Translations under genes and position numbers: made by a program
In this document: positions 47,877 to 55,790 of the stretch, piece by piece
Numbering within the stretch: the first letter of the stretch is position 1
Layout of the letters: the number at the start of each line of letters is the position of its first letter
Assembly (NCBI GenBank): GCA_009692945.1
Contig: SHYD01000001.1
Location: forward strand, 75,898 to 136,494
Origin: Dehalococcoidia bacterium
GTDB lineage: Bacteria; Chloroflexota; Dehalococcoidia; SHYD01
Length of the DNA: 60,597 nucleotides
Reading direction: 5' to 3'
The notes under the pieces: model-generated
What the model was told of the DNA's origin: nothing
The model's input: only the letters and a program-made list of their open reading frames with translations
Database searches by the model: none

Positions 47877-47909
47877 ACGGTAGCATTGGCCGGTTAATAT
47901 TTGGTTATT
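47877..47909 (-). promoter_or_regulatory. SARP-like operator and extended -10 of the first eCIS operon
   Basis: GGTTAAT (47892-47898) and GGTTATT (47903-47909) are direct heptamers exactly 11 bp apart. In the minus direction they are followed after 9 nt by TACCGT (47877-47882) preceded by TG and one base. Heptamer type, 11-bp period, orientation and distance to the extended -10 all match the sheath-operon site at 40732-40776. It lies in the divergent gap between the eCIS and the cassette that encodes the SARP protein. Confidence 0.68.
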
Positions 47910-47925
47910 TAGACGCCGATTTCCA

Positions 47926-47955
47926 TTGACGCAGGCACAAGCCGTCCGCTATGCT
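47926..47955 (+). promoter_or_regulatory. Promoter of the FHA-SARP-kinase cassette
   Basis: TTGACG (47926-47931), an 18-nt spacer, then TATGCT (47950-47955). The start would be about 47962. The ATG at 47951 lies inside this -10, so the FHA gene probably begins at the TTG at 48020. Confidence 0.5.
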
Positions 47956-48019
47956 TAACCGCGTTCGGCGGACTCTGGAGAGGGCGATCCGAGCTAACCG
48001 GCTGCGGAGGTCAGATCGA

Positions 48020-48634
48020 TTGCCGAAACATTCCTGGGCCGTGTTGCTCGCCATCGTGTTGGCCGCCACGGTTGTGGACCGGACCGAGGCGGCGAATCAG
48101 GCTGCGGCGGCGCCCGAATCGCCCCAATCGGCGATGCTCACCGTGGCGGTGCTACTCGGGATCGGCCTGTTGGCCGGCTTGCTTGTGTTCCGCCATGGCG
48201 GCCCCCCCGCCCAATCCGAGGTCGAGGAGATCGAGGCCGACCCTGATGAGACCGAAACGCTGACGGAAGTGGCCAGCGCAGGCTCGGATTCGGCGCCCCT
48301 CGCCGCACAACTGATATTCGATACGCCGGAGGGCCGGAGCCAAGTACTGCTGCACGGCGAGGAGTCGATTCTGGGGCGGGACCCCCTGGCGACCGTGGTG
48401 TTGACGGACCCCTTGGCCTCCCGGCAGCATGCCCGCATCACCCGGCACGAGGGCGAGTACTGGATCGAAGACCTGCGAAGCATGAATGGGACCCTGGTGA
48501 ATGGGACCGCCCTGAGCCGGCAGCGCCTTGAACCCGATGACCTCATACAGATCGGACAGGCCAGGATCACGTTCGCTTTGGAAAGCCCGGCGGCCAGCGG
48601 AGCGCCCGCCGCTCCCCCCCCGGTCCATGACTGA
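48020..48634 (+). CDS. Membrane-anchored FHA-domain protein
   Basis: 204 residues from TTG 48020, chosen because CGGAGG lies 9 nt upstream and because the longer frame from ATG 47951 overlaps a predicted -10. This start gives a signal peptide (PKHSWAVLLAIVLAATVV, cleavage near TEA-AN). A short outside segment follows, then one membrane helix (MLTVAVLLGIGLLAGLLVF), then an acidic linker. The C-terminal FHA domain has ESILGRDPLATVVL, DPLASRQHARI and SMNGTLVNGTAL, with the Arg, Ser-x-x-His and Asn that bind phosphothreonine. It is likely a target or reader of the kinase encoded two genes on. Its stop overlaps the SARP start by 8 bp. Confidence 0.85.
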   Translation: MPKHSWAVLLAIVLAATVVDRTEAANQAAAAPESPQSAMLTVAVLLGIGLLAGLLVFRHGGPPAQSEVEEIEADPDETETLTEVASAGSDSAPLAAQLIFDTPEGRSQVLLHGEESILGRDPLATVVLTDPLASRQHARITRHEGEYWIEDLRSMNGTLVNGTALSRQRLEPDDLIQIGQARITFALESPAASGAPAAPPPVHD

Positions 48635-49511
48635 GGCCCAACGTACCATGGACTCAGGGCGCCGCCATCCAGTGGCGGTTGCCATGGCGCACCATCCCGG
48701 CTCGTCCGCGACGCCGGTGCCCCCCGCGCCTCTGGCAACTGACGCCGGCGGGGACCTCGCTGTGTTGGTCACCTGCTTGGGCCGCTTTCAGTTCAGTCTG
48801 CCTGCGGGCCACCCGATTGAGTGGCGGTCCACCAAGAGCCGGGCACTGCTCCAATATTTGTTGAACCATCGCGACCGTCCCATACAGCGCGACACCCTGA
48901 TTGATGCCTTATGGCCTGATCCCAGAGCCCTCGCACCGGCCACCTCCCTGAAGGTAGCGGTGCACGGGCTCCGGCACGCCCTGGCAGCAGGGGGGGGCGG
49001 TATCCCCGTCACCATTGTCGCCCACCACTCTGCCTATTCGTTGGAGGCATCCCGGATCTGGTTGGACGTGGAGGAGTTCGAACACTGCTACCAGACAGGC
49101 CGCGCCTCGGAAGCGAGGGGATTCGCCGCCGAGGCGTTGAGGTATTACGCCCGTGCGGCCGAACTCTACCGGGGTGACTTTCTGGAAGAAATAGCCGACG
49201 AGTGGCCGGTGTTCCGGAGGGAAGCCCTGAAGGACCAGTATCTCTTCTTGGCCACCGCACTGGCCCGGGCCGCGATCACGTCCGGCGATTATCAGGAGGG
49301 CGTGACCCTGTGCCAGCAGATCCTCACCAAGGACCGGTGTCGCGAAGAAGCGTACCAGATGCTCATGGTGTGCCACAGCAAACTCGGGCAGCGCGGGCGG
49401 ATCCGGTGCTGGTACAACCTGTGCGTGCGCACCTTGAAGACCGAACTGGACTGCAGCCCCGCTCCCGAAACCTCAGATACCTACCTGCGGGCCCTGACCG
49501 GCGCCCTATGA
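48627..49511 (+). CDS. SARP/BTAD-type transcriptional activator
   Basis: 294 residues from the ATG at 48627, which overlaps the FHA stop (ATGACTGA); an ATG at 48648 is an alternative. Residues ~40-135 are an OmpR/PhoB-like winged helix of SARP type: VTCLGRFQFSL, KSRALLQYLLNHRDRPIQRD, LIDALWPD and SLKVAVHGLRHAL. The rest is the bacterial transcriptional activation domain: WLDVEEFEHCYQTGR, YYARAAELYRGDFLEE, LATALARAAITSGDYQEGV, and AYQMLMVCHSKLGQRGRIRC. SARPs bind direct heptamers with an 11-bp period near -10. Two such arrays occur at eCIS promoters in this window. It overlaps the kinase gene by 4 bp (ATGA). Confidence 0.9.
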   Translation: MTEAQRTMDSGRRHPVAVAMAHHPGSSATPVPPAPLATDAGGDLAVLVTCLGRFQFSLPAGHPIEWRSTKSRALLQYLLNHRDRPIQRDTLIDALWPDPRALAPATSLKVAVHGLRHALAAGGGGIPVTIVAHHSAYSLEASRIWLDVEEFEHCYQTGRASEARGFAAEALRYYARAAELYRGDFLEEIADEWPVFRREALKDQYLFLATALARAAITSGDYQEGVTLCQQILTKDRCREEAYQMLMVCHSKLGQRGRIRCWYNLCVRTLKTELDCSPAPETSDTYLRALTGAL

Positions 49512-52465
49512 CTTTCGCTGCCGCGCCAACGGTCCCCGGGTACCGGCTCCTTCGCCGTATCGGCAGAGGTGGATCGGGCGAGGTGTATGAAGGCCGTGCT
49601 GAGGCAACCGGCGGACGCGTCGCCGTTAAGGTGCTCCACGTTGGGGCAGGAGGACGCCATGCGGGAAGTGAACTCGACCATGAATGGGACGCGCCGCACC
49701 TGGGGGAGACCCGGCATGGGGCCCTGATGCCAACATATGCTGTGGGGCAGACCGCCTCGGTCCGCTATTCGGTGATGCCCCTAGCCGAGGGGGGCAGCCT
49801 CAAACGTCTCATCAGCGCCGGGTGTCCGCTGCCGGTGGAGTGGGCCGCCGGTGTGATCGAACAGATTGCGTCCGCCCTCGAACACCTGCATCAGCACAGG
49901 CTGCTGCATCTCGACGTCAAACCCTCGAACGTGCTGCTCACGGGCGACGGCCGGGCGCTATTGGGGGATCTGGGGAACGCCCGCGCGGTCAACGGAGGGG
50001 ACCAAACCGCGCTCAGGGGACTCATCGGCGGCACTCCGGGGTACATGGCGCCGGAGCAGCGGCACGGTGGACCCCTGGACGCCCGCACTGACGTGTTCGG
50101 TCTGGCGGTGACCGCCTGCGAGTTGCTGACGGGATGCCAACCATTCCCCAAGGATTCACCCACCACCGCCCAGGCCATCCCGCAGGCCACTCTGAATCCG
50201 AGGCTCAACCAGCGGGTGGGCGCGGTGCTCCTGCGAGGCATGGCGCCAAACCCCGAAGACCGCTTCGAGTCCGCGGGCGGATTCGCAGCGGCGCTCACGG
50301 CATCACTTCGCCCGTTTCGTCATCATCCGAACTTTTGGGCGCCAGTTGGCCGGTGGGAGTCCCCCACGAACGGCGGTAAGGGTTGGGCGGATGGGAAGCT
50401 CCAACCAGCGGAGTTGAACAGCGCAGGGGGCCGTGTTACGCGCAATGCGCTGCCGCCAACACTGTTGCTGCTGCTGGTGGGGCTAGGGGGGATGCTGCTT
50501 GCAGCAAACTCCGATGCCGGGGGGGGCATGGTGGCAGTGGCCGGTTGGTTGTTGGCTGTGCGCTGGGGCATCGCCTCGGCCTCGCTCCGCTGGGCGCCCG
50601 CCCTCCTGGGCCGCCTGCTGGTGGCCGCACCCACCCTGCTGCCCCCGACCCGGACCAGGGCCTGGCAGGCGGGTTGCCGGGCCACAATCCTCCTAGTTGC
50701 GGACCTCGCGTTGTGCGCCTTTGCCACGGCGGCCTTGTTGGCCGGTCCGCTCCCCATTGACAACACCATGGAGGCCGGACGTTCCCTGACCCTGGGTTGG
50801 GCCGCCGTGCTTACCTGCCTCGTCGCGGGAGCCCGGCTGCTCCGAAGCAGTGGACTGGGAACGTTGCCCCTCGCTTTGCTGGCGGCCAGCCCGGGGCTGA
50901 TGGCGCTTCCAAACCTGTTGGGGCTGGGTCCGCCCACGGCAGGTTGGTTCAGGGCGGCGGTGGCCTTGGAGATTCTCATTGCGATCGCGCTTGGCCGTAG
51001 CGGGTGGGCGCCCTGGACCCGAGCGCTTGTATCAGCATTGCGCCGAAGCCGCCATGGGCCCGCAACTCCGGCGCACGGCCGGGCGAGTTCACCTGATACC
51101 CCCGGCCGCCAGCGCCCGGTTCGGGCGGCGGCGCTGGGATTGGTCCTGCTGTGCCTCGCCGGTTGCGCGGGAGATCAGGCTGGCCCGCAACCCGTCGCGG
51201 CCCCCACGCCGTCGTCCGGCGCGGCGGAATCGGTCCCCATAGACGCCATCGAACTGACACAGCCGGTGGAACTGGTTTTCTGGCACCAACACAGCGTCGA
51301 ATTCGACCCGTTGCAGCAGCGGATCATCGATGAATTCACCACCCGCCACCCCAACATCACGATCAAGACCGAGGCCTTTCCGCACTACAACCGCATCTAC
51401 CAAAGGGTGTTGGGAGCCATCCAGGCGGGCGGGAACTCGACGCCCGATCTGGTGGCGACGTTCGAGTCCCAGGCGGCCGAATACTATGAGGCTGGGGCGG
51501 TGGCGCCTTTCGATGACTACGTGGCGAGCCCGCGCTACGGCCTGACGGCCGCGGAACAAGCGGATTTCGTCCCATCGTACATCGACGCCACCCGGTTCCC
51601 TCAGTACGGCGGCAAACGCTTGACGTACCCCTTCACCAAGAGCGCGCTCCTGCTGTACACCAACCTGCGGGTGCTGCGTTCCTTGGGCTTCCAGCAGCCG
51701 GCCGCCACTTGGGGTGAGTTTCTGTCCCACTGCCGGAGGGCTGCGTCCTTGAACCGGGAGTGTTACGCCATGGAAGCGGACCCTTCCACGGTGGACGGCA
51801 TCATTTTCAGTTACGGCGGCGAGGTTGCCGCGCCCGACGGCACCCGGAGCCGATTCGATGAACCGGCGACGGCCGCCGCCCTCGACCTGTATGCGACCCT
51901 CGGCGAGGAACGGCTGGGCTACCTGGCGCCGGGTTCGGGACTCCAGATTGCGGACCTAGCCTCGGGCAAGGCGCTGTACCTGATGCGGTCCAGTTCGGCG
52001 CTCCCTCGACTGGACGCCCGGTTCCCGAACCCGAACGACTGGGAGGTCAGCATCATCCCTCAAGGCCGGCCGGACAAAAAGGTGACCGTGCTCTATGGCG
52101 CCAACATCACGATCATGAAGTCCACTCCCGAAAAACAACTGGCGGCATGGCTGTTCATCAAATACTTCACGCAGCCCGACGTCACGGCCCGCTGGGGATT
52201 GGACCCCTCGAACGGCTACTTTCCGCTGCGCAGTTCCGGGTTGAACACCCCCGAATCCCGCAGGATCCTCGGCGAAAACCCTCATTTCGCCAAGGCGCTG
52301 GAGATATCCCGCTTCGCGCGGGTGGAGCCCAGTGCCCTGGGGTGGCAACAAGTGCGTCTGTTGCTTCAGGAAGCCGCCACCGACGTTTTCCTAGGCAGGC
52401 TTTCGGTGGACGAAGCCCGGCGGGTCTTGGTGGAGCGCGCCAACCGGGTGCTGGGCCAGCAGTAG
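49508..52465 (+). CDS. Ser/Thr protein kinase - membrane domain - solute-binding protein fusion
   Basis: 985 residues in one frame. Residues ~10-290 are a PknB-type kinase: IGRGGSGEVYEG, VAVKVL (ATP Lys), HLDVKPSNVLL (HRD as HLD), GDLGNAR (DFG as DLG) and YMAPEQ. Six hydrophobic helices follow between ~317 and ~500. A seventh, RAAALGLVLLCLAGCAGD (~535-555), looks like a lipoprotein signal with lipobox. Residues ~570-985 are a family-1 ABC-type solute-binding domain (VELVFWHQHSVEFDPLQQRI, TPDLVATFESQAAEYYEAGA, YPFTKSALLLYTN, SIIPQGRPDKKVTVLYGANI). Seven helices put the binding domain outside and the kinase inside, forming a one-protein solute sensor. No stop or shift separates the parts. Confidence 0.85.
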   Translation: MTFAAAPTVPGYRLLRRIGRGGSGEVYEGRAEATGGRVAVKVLHVGAGGRHAGSELDHEWDAPHLGETRHGALMPTYAVGQTASVRYSVMPLAEGGSLKRLISAGCPLPVEWAAGVIEQIASALEHLHQHRLLHLDVKPSNVLLTGDGRALLGDLGNARAVNGGDQTALRGLIGGTPGYMAPEQRHGGPLDARTDVFGLAVTACELLTGCQPFPKDSPTTAQAIPQATLNPRLNQRVGAVLLRGMAPNPEDRFESAGGFAAALTASLRPFRHHPNFWAPVGRWESPTNGGKGWADGKLQPAELNSAGGRVTRNALPPTLLLLLVGLGGMLLAANSDAGGGMVAVAGWLLAVRWGIASASLRWAPALLGRLLVAAPTLLPPTRTRAWQAGCRATILLVADLALCAFATAALLAGPLPIDNTMEAGRSLTLGWAAVLTCLVAGARLLRSSGLGTLPLALLAASPGLMALPNLLGLGPPTAGWFRAAVALEILIAIALGRSGWAPWTRALVSALRRSRHGPATPAHGRASSPDTPGRQRPVRAAALGLVLLCLAGCAGDQAGPQPVAAPTPSSGAAESVPIDAIELTQPVELVFWHQHSVEFDPLQQRIIDEFTTRHPNITIKTEAFPHYNRIYQRVLGAIQAGGNSTPDLVATFESQAAEYYEAGAVAPFDDYVASPRYGLTAAEQADFVPSYIDATRFPQYGGKRLTYPFTKSALLLYTNLRVLRSLGFQQPAATWGEFLSHCRRAASLNRECYAMEADPSTVDGIIFSYGGEVAAPDGTRSRFDEPATAAALDLYATLGEERLGYLAPGSGLQIADLASGKALYLMRSSSALPRLDARFPNPNDWEVSIIPQGRPDKKVTVLYGANITIMKSTPEKQLAAWLFIKYFTQPDVTARWGLDPSNGYFPLRSSGLNTPESRRILGENPHFAKALEISRFARVEPSALGWQQVRLLLQEAATDVFLGRLSVDEARRVLVERANRVLGQQ

Positions 52466-52504
52466 CCCTGCCGTTCCAGGTGCGTGCTTCCGGGGTCATG
52501 CCAA

Positions 52505-52523
52505 ACCGCTCACCACGAGCGGT
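52505..52523. terminator. Hairpin between convergent genes
   Basis: ACCGCTC and GAGCGGT are 7-bp arms around ACCAC, between the ends of the kinase fusion and the DUF3037 gene. No U run, so terminator function is tentative. Confidence 0.35.
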
Positions 52524-52571
52524 CGCAACCACCCGATTCAAGAGTCTCCAAAAAGAGTACCGGCGCTCCCG

Positions 52572-52997
52572 CTATCCGGGTTGTTGCTGGGTCCCGGTCT
52601 CAGGCTGGCCCAAGGGAAGCACCATCCGTTCAAACAGCCGTTCCAGTTCGCCGACGGGATTGGTCGTGAGGCCGGAGTGGACGGGTGAAGTCTGGATGAC
52701 CGTGCTGCGGGGCGCCACCAGCCAGTGGAACCGCTCCGCAATCGGCAACAGCGCGATGGGTCCGCCAGCGGCAGCGCCTTCGGCAATCCGGGAAAACACC
52801 TCCAAATACGCCCGGACCTCAGGAGGAGCGGCGTCAGGTGCCAGCACCGCCAGCCTGGCGTCATCAGGGTTCACCCTTATGCCGAGGAAGCGCAGCACCC
52901 GGCAGAAGACGATGACCCCCACGTTGATGAACTCCTCCCGCTCAACGTGGGGGACAACCCGGATCAGCGCGTAGTCAAACGAGCAGCGATCGGGCAC
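52572..52997 (-). CDS. DUF3037-family protein
   Basis: 141 residues from GTG 52997, chosen for GGAGG 6 nt upstream. FDYALIRVVPHVEREEFINVGVIV is the defining N-terminal pattern of DUF3037, and LRFLGIRVNPDDARLAVLAP follows. Function unknown. It overlaps the end of the HipA-like gene by 23 bp; the two families are often found side by side, so the pair probably works together. No toxin motif is visible. Confidence 0.8.
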   Translation of the reverse strand: MPDRCSFDYALIRVVPHVEREEFINVGVIVFCRVLRFLGIRVNPDDARLAVLAPDAAPPEVRAYLEVFSRIAEGAAAGGPIALLPIAERFHWLVAPRSTVIQTSPVHSGLTTNPVGELERLFERMVLPLGQPETGTQQQPG

Positions 52998-53757
52998 GGA
53001 GCGCCTCCTGAAGGAAGATGTGCGACTGGGCCGTCCGGCCAACCAGGTACTCCAGATAGCCCGATCGTGCTGCCGGGGCTCCCGGGAACGACGGGTCTCC
53101 CAGGAGCCACTCATCCGGAACCAACGCGATGATCGCCGCAAGCGCTTCACGCGTCAGCATCGGAACAAGGCGTTTATCCGCTTCACCCAGCGCTACGGCC
53201 AACCTGAGCAGTACATGGTCCTTGATGGGCACGAAGGGGTCGGGAATCCTCTCCCGGTACCTGGGCCAGTTGAAGTGGAAGTTGAGTGCGGCACCGTGGT
53301 CGATCAACCACAGCTTGCGGTGCCACAACAGCATGTTGGTGTTGCGAGGCGAACGGTCGACGTTGGTCACATACGCATCGAACCAGACGATGGCCGAGGC
53401 CATAGCGGTGTCAACTGGGGGTGGCATCGCGGCCTCGTAGGCAAAGGAACCGGGGAGGTAGTCCACCGCCAGGTTCAGTCCTGCACTTCTGGTAATCAGG
53501 TCGCGGACCTCCGAGTCTGCCTCGGAGCGGCCCAAGGCGGGGTCGAGTTGGGCGAAGACCAGTTCGGGTACCGGGAGGCCCAGGAGCCGGGCGATTTCGC
53601 CAGCCACCAACTCGGCGATGAGCGCTTTCGGGCCCTGTCCGGCGCCGCGGAACTTGAGCACATAGGTGCCGAGGTCGTCGGCCTCCACGATGGCGGGGAG
53701 GGAGCCGCCTTCTCGCAGTGGGGTAACGTAGCGGGTGATGAGAACGGTTCGGATCAT
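52975..53757 (-). CDS. HipA-like kinase (HipA_2 family)
   Basis: 260 residues. EADDLGTYVLKFRGAGQGPK near the N-terminus holds the likely ATP-binding Lys, and WFDAYVTNVDRSPRNTNMLL with LWLIDHGAALNFHFNW forms the catalytic and metal-binding segments of the HipA C-terminal-like fold. It lacks the N-terminal domain of true HipA and has no HipB partner next to it. The partner here is the DUF3037 gene, overlapping by 23 bp. It might phosphorylate a small molecule or protein; toxin activity is not shown. TATATAT near 53806 on the minus strand could be its -10. Confidence 0.78.
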   Translation of the reverse strand: MIRTVLITRYVTPLREGGSLPAIVEADDLGTYVLKFRGAGQGPKALIAELVAGEIARLLGLPVPELVFAQLDPALGRSEADSEVRDLITRSAGLNLAVDYLPGSFAYEAAMPPPVDTAMASAIVWFDAYVTNVDRSPRNTNMLLWHRKLWLIDHGAALNFHFNWPRYRERIPDPFVPIKDHVLLRLAVALGEADKRLVPMLTREALAAIIALVPDEWLLGDPSFPGAPAARSGYLEYLVGRTAQSHIFLQEALRARSLLV

Positions 53758-53906
53758 TCAGTCTTGCGGGCGGTTCACGGGGTTGTCCGGGCCGCGGCTC
53801 GGCATATATACCGCGTCCCACAACAACTCGCAAGCTTTGGGCTGAGGTTCAGGCTGGCCTGTGGTTCTGTCACAACAATGCCAGGTCACCCGTTTTGTAC
53901 GGCACT

Positions 53907-54005
53907 ATGGAAATCATCTGGACCATTGCCGGTTTGGCCTTCTTGGCATATATGACCTGGGCCTACCAGGGCTACCGCCGGTCGCGGGTCGGCCGTTGGC
54001 GGTAA
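53907..54005 (+). CDS. Possible 32-residue membrane peptide
   Basis: A short ORF, MEIIWTIAGLAFLAYMTW then AYQGYRRSRVGRWR: one hydrophobic helix followed by a basic tail, as in small single-pass membrane peptides. It lacks a visible ribosome site. The rest of the 53758-54260 gap shows nothing else convincing. Confidence 0.3.
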   Translation: MEIIWTIAGLAFLAYMTWAYQGYRRSRVGRWR

Positions 54006-54262
54006 TTCCCTAAGGATCGCGGAGTCCCGAGTCAGGGCGCAACCCGCGAGTCCCGGCAGAAGCGCCGGGCGCCCAACGAACACCCTCCGGGTGGGGAGCG
54101 TGGCTGCGGGCCTCTCAATGGTTGTCCCGAATAGCGCGCACTTCCCATTCGGTCGGCATCCCGATTGCCTGCCCCCGTTGAATGGGATGCCCTATCAAAC
54201 GTGCCTGCCGGTCCGCCGCCGGTACCGGGCGTGGACATGGAATCGCGCTCCCGGCCGTCGTC

Positions 54263-54271
54263 TGCTACACT
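54263..54271 (+). promoter_or_regulatory. Extended -10 upstream of the MFS gene
   Basis: TG-C-TACACT, an extended -10 match, with no clear -35. A start near 54278 would put the in-frame ATG at 54187 outside the transcript. Confidence 0.4.
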
Positions 54272-54306
54272 GGCCCCGCGGGTACCCAGACCCAAGGGAC
54301 ATCGCC

Positions 54307-55575
54307 ATTCGCAAGCCTTTTTTCGGTTGGTACCTGGTGCTGGTCATCCTTCAGGGTTTGTTCCTGGGCGCCGGCCTCTCTAGCTTCGCTCTCGGGGTCT
54401 TGCTGCCCAGGATGTCAACGGATCTCGGCTGGTCTCTCGCCACGCTGGTGGGAGCGAACAGCATCGGTTCCGTCGCCTCATCGCTGGCAAGTCCGCCGCT
54501 CGGCGGGCTGATCGACCGCAGGGGCGCGCGGGGGTTGCTGACCGTCACCACGCTGCTGACCGGCCTGAGTGTGGCTCTCTGCGGGTTGGTGCGTGAACCC
54601 TGGCAGTTCTACCTGCTGTTCGGTATCGTTCCGGGCATCTGCCGCGGCGGCATGATGAACGTGGCGCCCAGCGCGATGATCGCTCAGTGGTTCCACAAGA
54701 AACGCTCGCTGGCGTTCAGCATCGTTGCGGTGGGACCGCCTCTGGCCGGCCTGATTTTCCCGCCGGTCACCGCCGCGCTGCTGGCCTGGTTCGACTGGCG
54801 CGGGTCCTGGTTCGCCTGGGGCGGCTTCACCATGCTCCTAGCCTTGGGCCCGCTGCTGCTGGTTCGCCGCCGCCCCGAGGACATGGGATTGTTGCCCGAC
54901 GGCGAATCCGCCCCACCACCCGATTCCGGTCCTGCCGGCGGCGCGGCAGGGAGTCCCGTCCCTGACGACGACTGGACGTTTCGAGAAGCCGTTGGCAGCG
55001 CGGGGTTCTGGGTGGTGGCTGCCAGCATGGCGTTGGTCATGGTGATGCCCGCCGCGTTGTTATTGTTCCTGTTCTCCTTCTACCGTGACCTCGGCTTTTC
55101 CGAGCCTGCGGCGGCGGGCCTGCTCAGTGCGGCCTACTCCATCCAGCTCGTGGCCCGGCTCGGCATTTGGGGCCCCTTGGCGGTGCGGTTGGGCAGCGTT
55201 CGTTGGGTGGCTCCCCTCTGGGGGGCGCTCATGTTGGCGTCGACGCTCTTTTTCATGCTGGTCAACGGCGAATTGCTTGCCTTTGCCTCGATAGTCCTCT
55301 TCGGCGTGGCCATGGGCGGCAGCATGGTGGTCCACCTCCAGGTCTGGCCGGAATACTTCGGCCGCCGCTCGGTTGGGTCCATTACCGGACTGGGTTCGCT
55401 GTTGTGGGGCGTGTCCAGCGCGGCAGGACCCTTGATCGGAGCCTTGGTGTTGGACCACACCGGCAACTACAACCTGTTGTTCGCCATCGTCAGTGCGTTG
55501 GTGTTCGTTGGCGTGGCCCTACTGTTGGTGACGGGCCGGCCGGTCCGTCCGCGGCGAACACCAGCGCTGGCGTGA
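54307..55575 (+). CDS. MFS transporter, monocarboxylate/oxalate-type
   Basis: About 422 residues with 12 hydrophobic segments and a central loop rich in Pro and acidic residues (PDGESAPPPDSGPAGG). It opens IRKPFFGWYLVLVILQGLFL, typical of OFA/monocarboxylate-type MFS proteins, and has LIDRRGARGLL in loop 2-3 and VGPPLAGLIFPP. No ATG, GTG or TTG lies between 54187 and the first helix. The best ribosome site, AAGGGA (54294-54299), is 7 nt before ATT 54307, so a rare AUU start is likely; the ATG at 54187 would add 40 unusual residues. Substrate is probably an organic acid. Confidence 0.75.
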   Translation: MRKPFFGWYLVLVILQGLFLGAGLSSFALGVLLPRMSTDLGWSLATLVGANSIGSVASSLASPPLGGLIDRRGARGLLTVTTLLTGLSVALCGLVREPWQFYLLFGIVPGICRGGMMNVAPSAMIAQWFHKKRSLAFSIVAVGPPLAGLIFPPVTAALLAWFDWRGSWFAWGGFTMLLALGPLLLVRRRPEDMGLLPDGESAPPPDSGPAGGAAGSPVPDDDWTFREAVGSAGFWVVAASMALVMVMPAALLLFLFSFYRDLGFSEPAAAGLLSAAYSIQLVARLGIWGPLAVRLGSVRWVAPLWGALMLASTLFFMLVNGELLAFASIVLFGVAMGGSMVVHLQVWPEYFGRRSVGSITGLGSLLWGVSSAAGPLIGALVLDHTGNYNLLFAIVSALVFVGVALLLVTGRPVRPRRTPALA

Positions 55576-55637
55576 ACGGGTGACCAAACCCTTCCGGGTT
55601 TCTATTCAGACATGAGGGGAGCCTCCCTATTGATCGT

Positions 55638-55740
55638 TTGCCCCACCCCAAGAAAAGAGATGGTTTTATTTCTGGGGGAACACCCCCAGGCCCCGGCAGG
55701 ATGGCTTTGCCCCCTGCACCCCCGTGCCCGAATCCCGAGT
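55638..55740 (+). repeat. Dispersed intergenic repeat, copy F (diverged)
   Basis: CCCCACCCCAAGAAAAGAGA, TTTCTGGGGGAACACCCCCA, GGCCCCGGCAGGATGGCTTT, then CCCCGTGCCCGAATCCC. It is followed 50 bp on by copy G in the opposite orientation, making a large inverted repeat. Confidence 0.7.
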
Positions 55741-55790
55741 CTGAATTCGTACGGTTGGTCCGTAAGAGTTCACAATTGAGGGTACTATCG

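Noticed and set aside
47951-47953. ATG as start of the FHA gene
   Set aside because: It lies inside a likely -10 hexamer and has no ribosome site, whereas TTG 48020 has CGGAGG 9 nt upstream and gives a proper signal peptide.
51100-51180. Separate lipoprotein gene starting before the lipobox in the kinase fusion
   Set aside because: There is no stop upstream in the frame, and no ATG or GTG with a ribosome site just before the hydrophobic segment. A separate internal start cannot be fully excluded.
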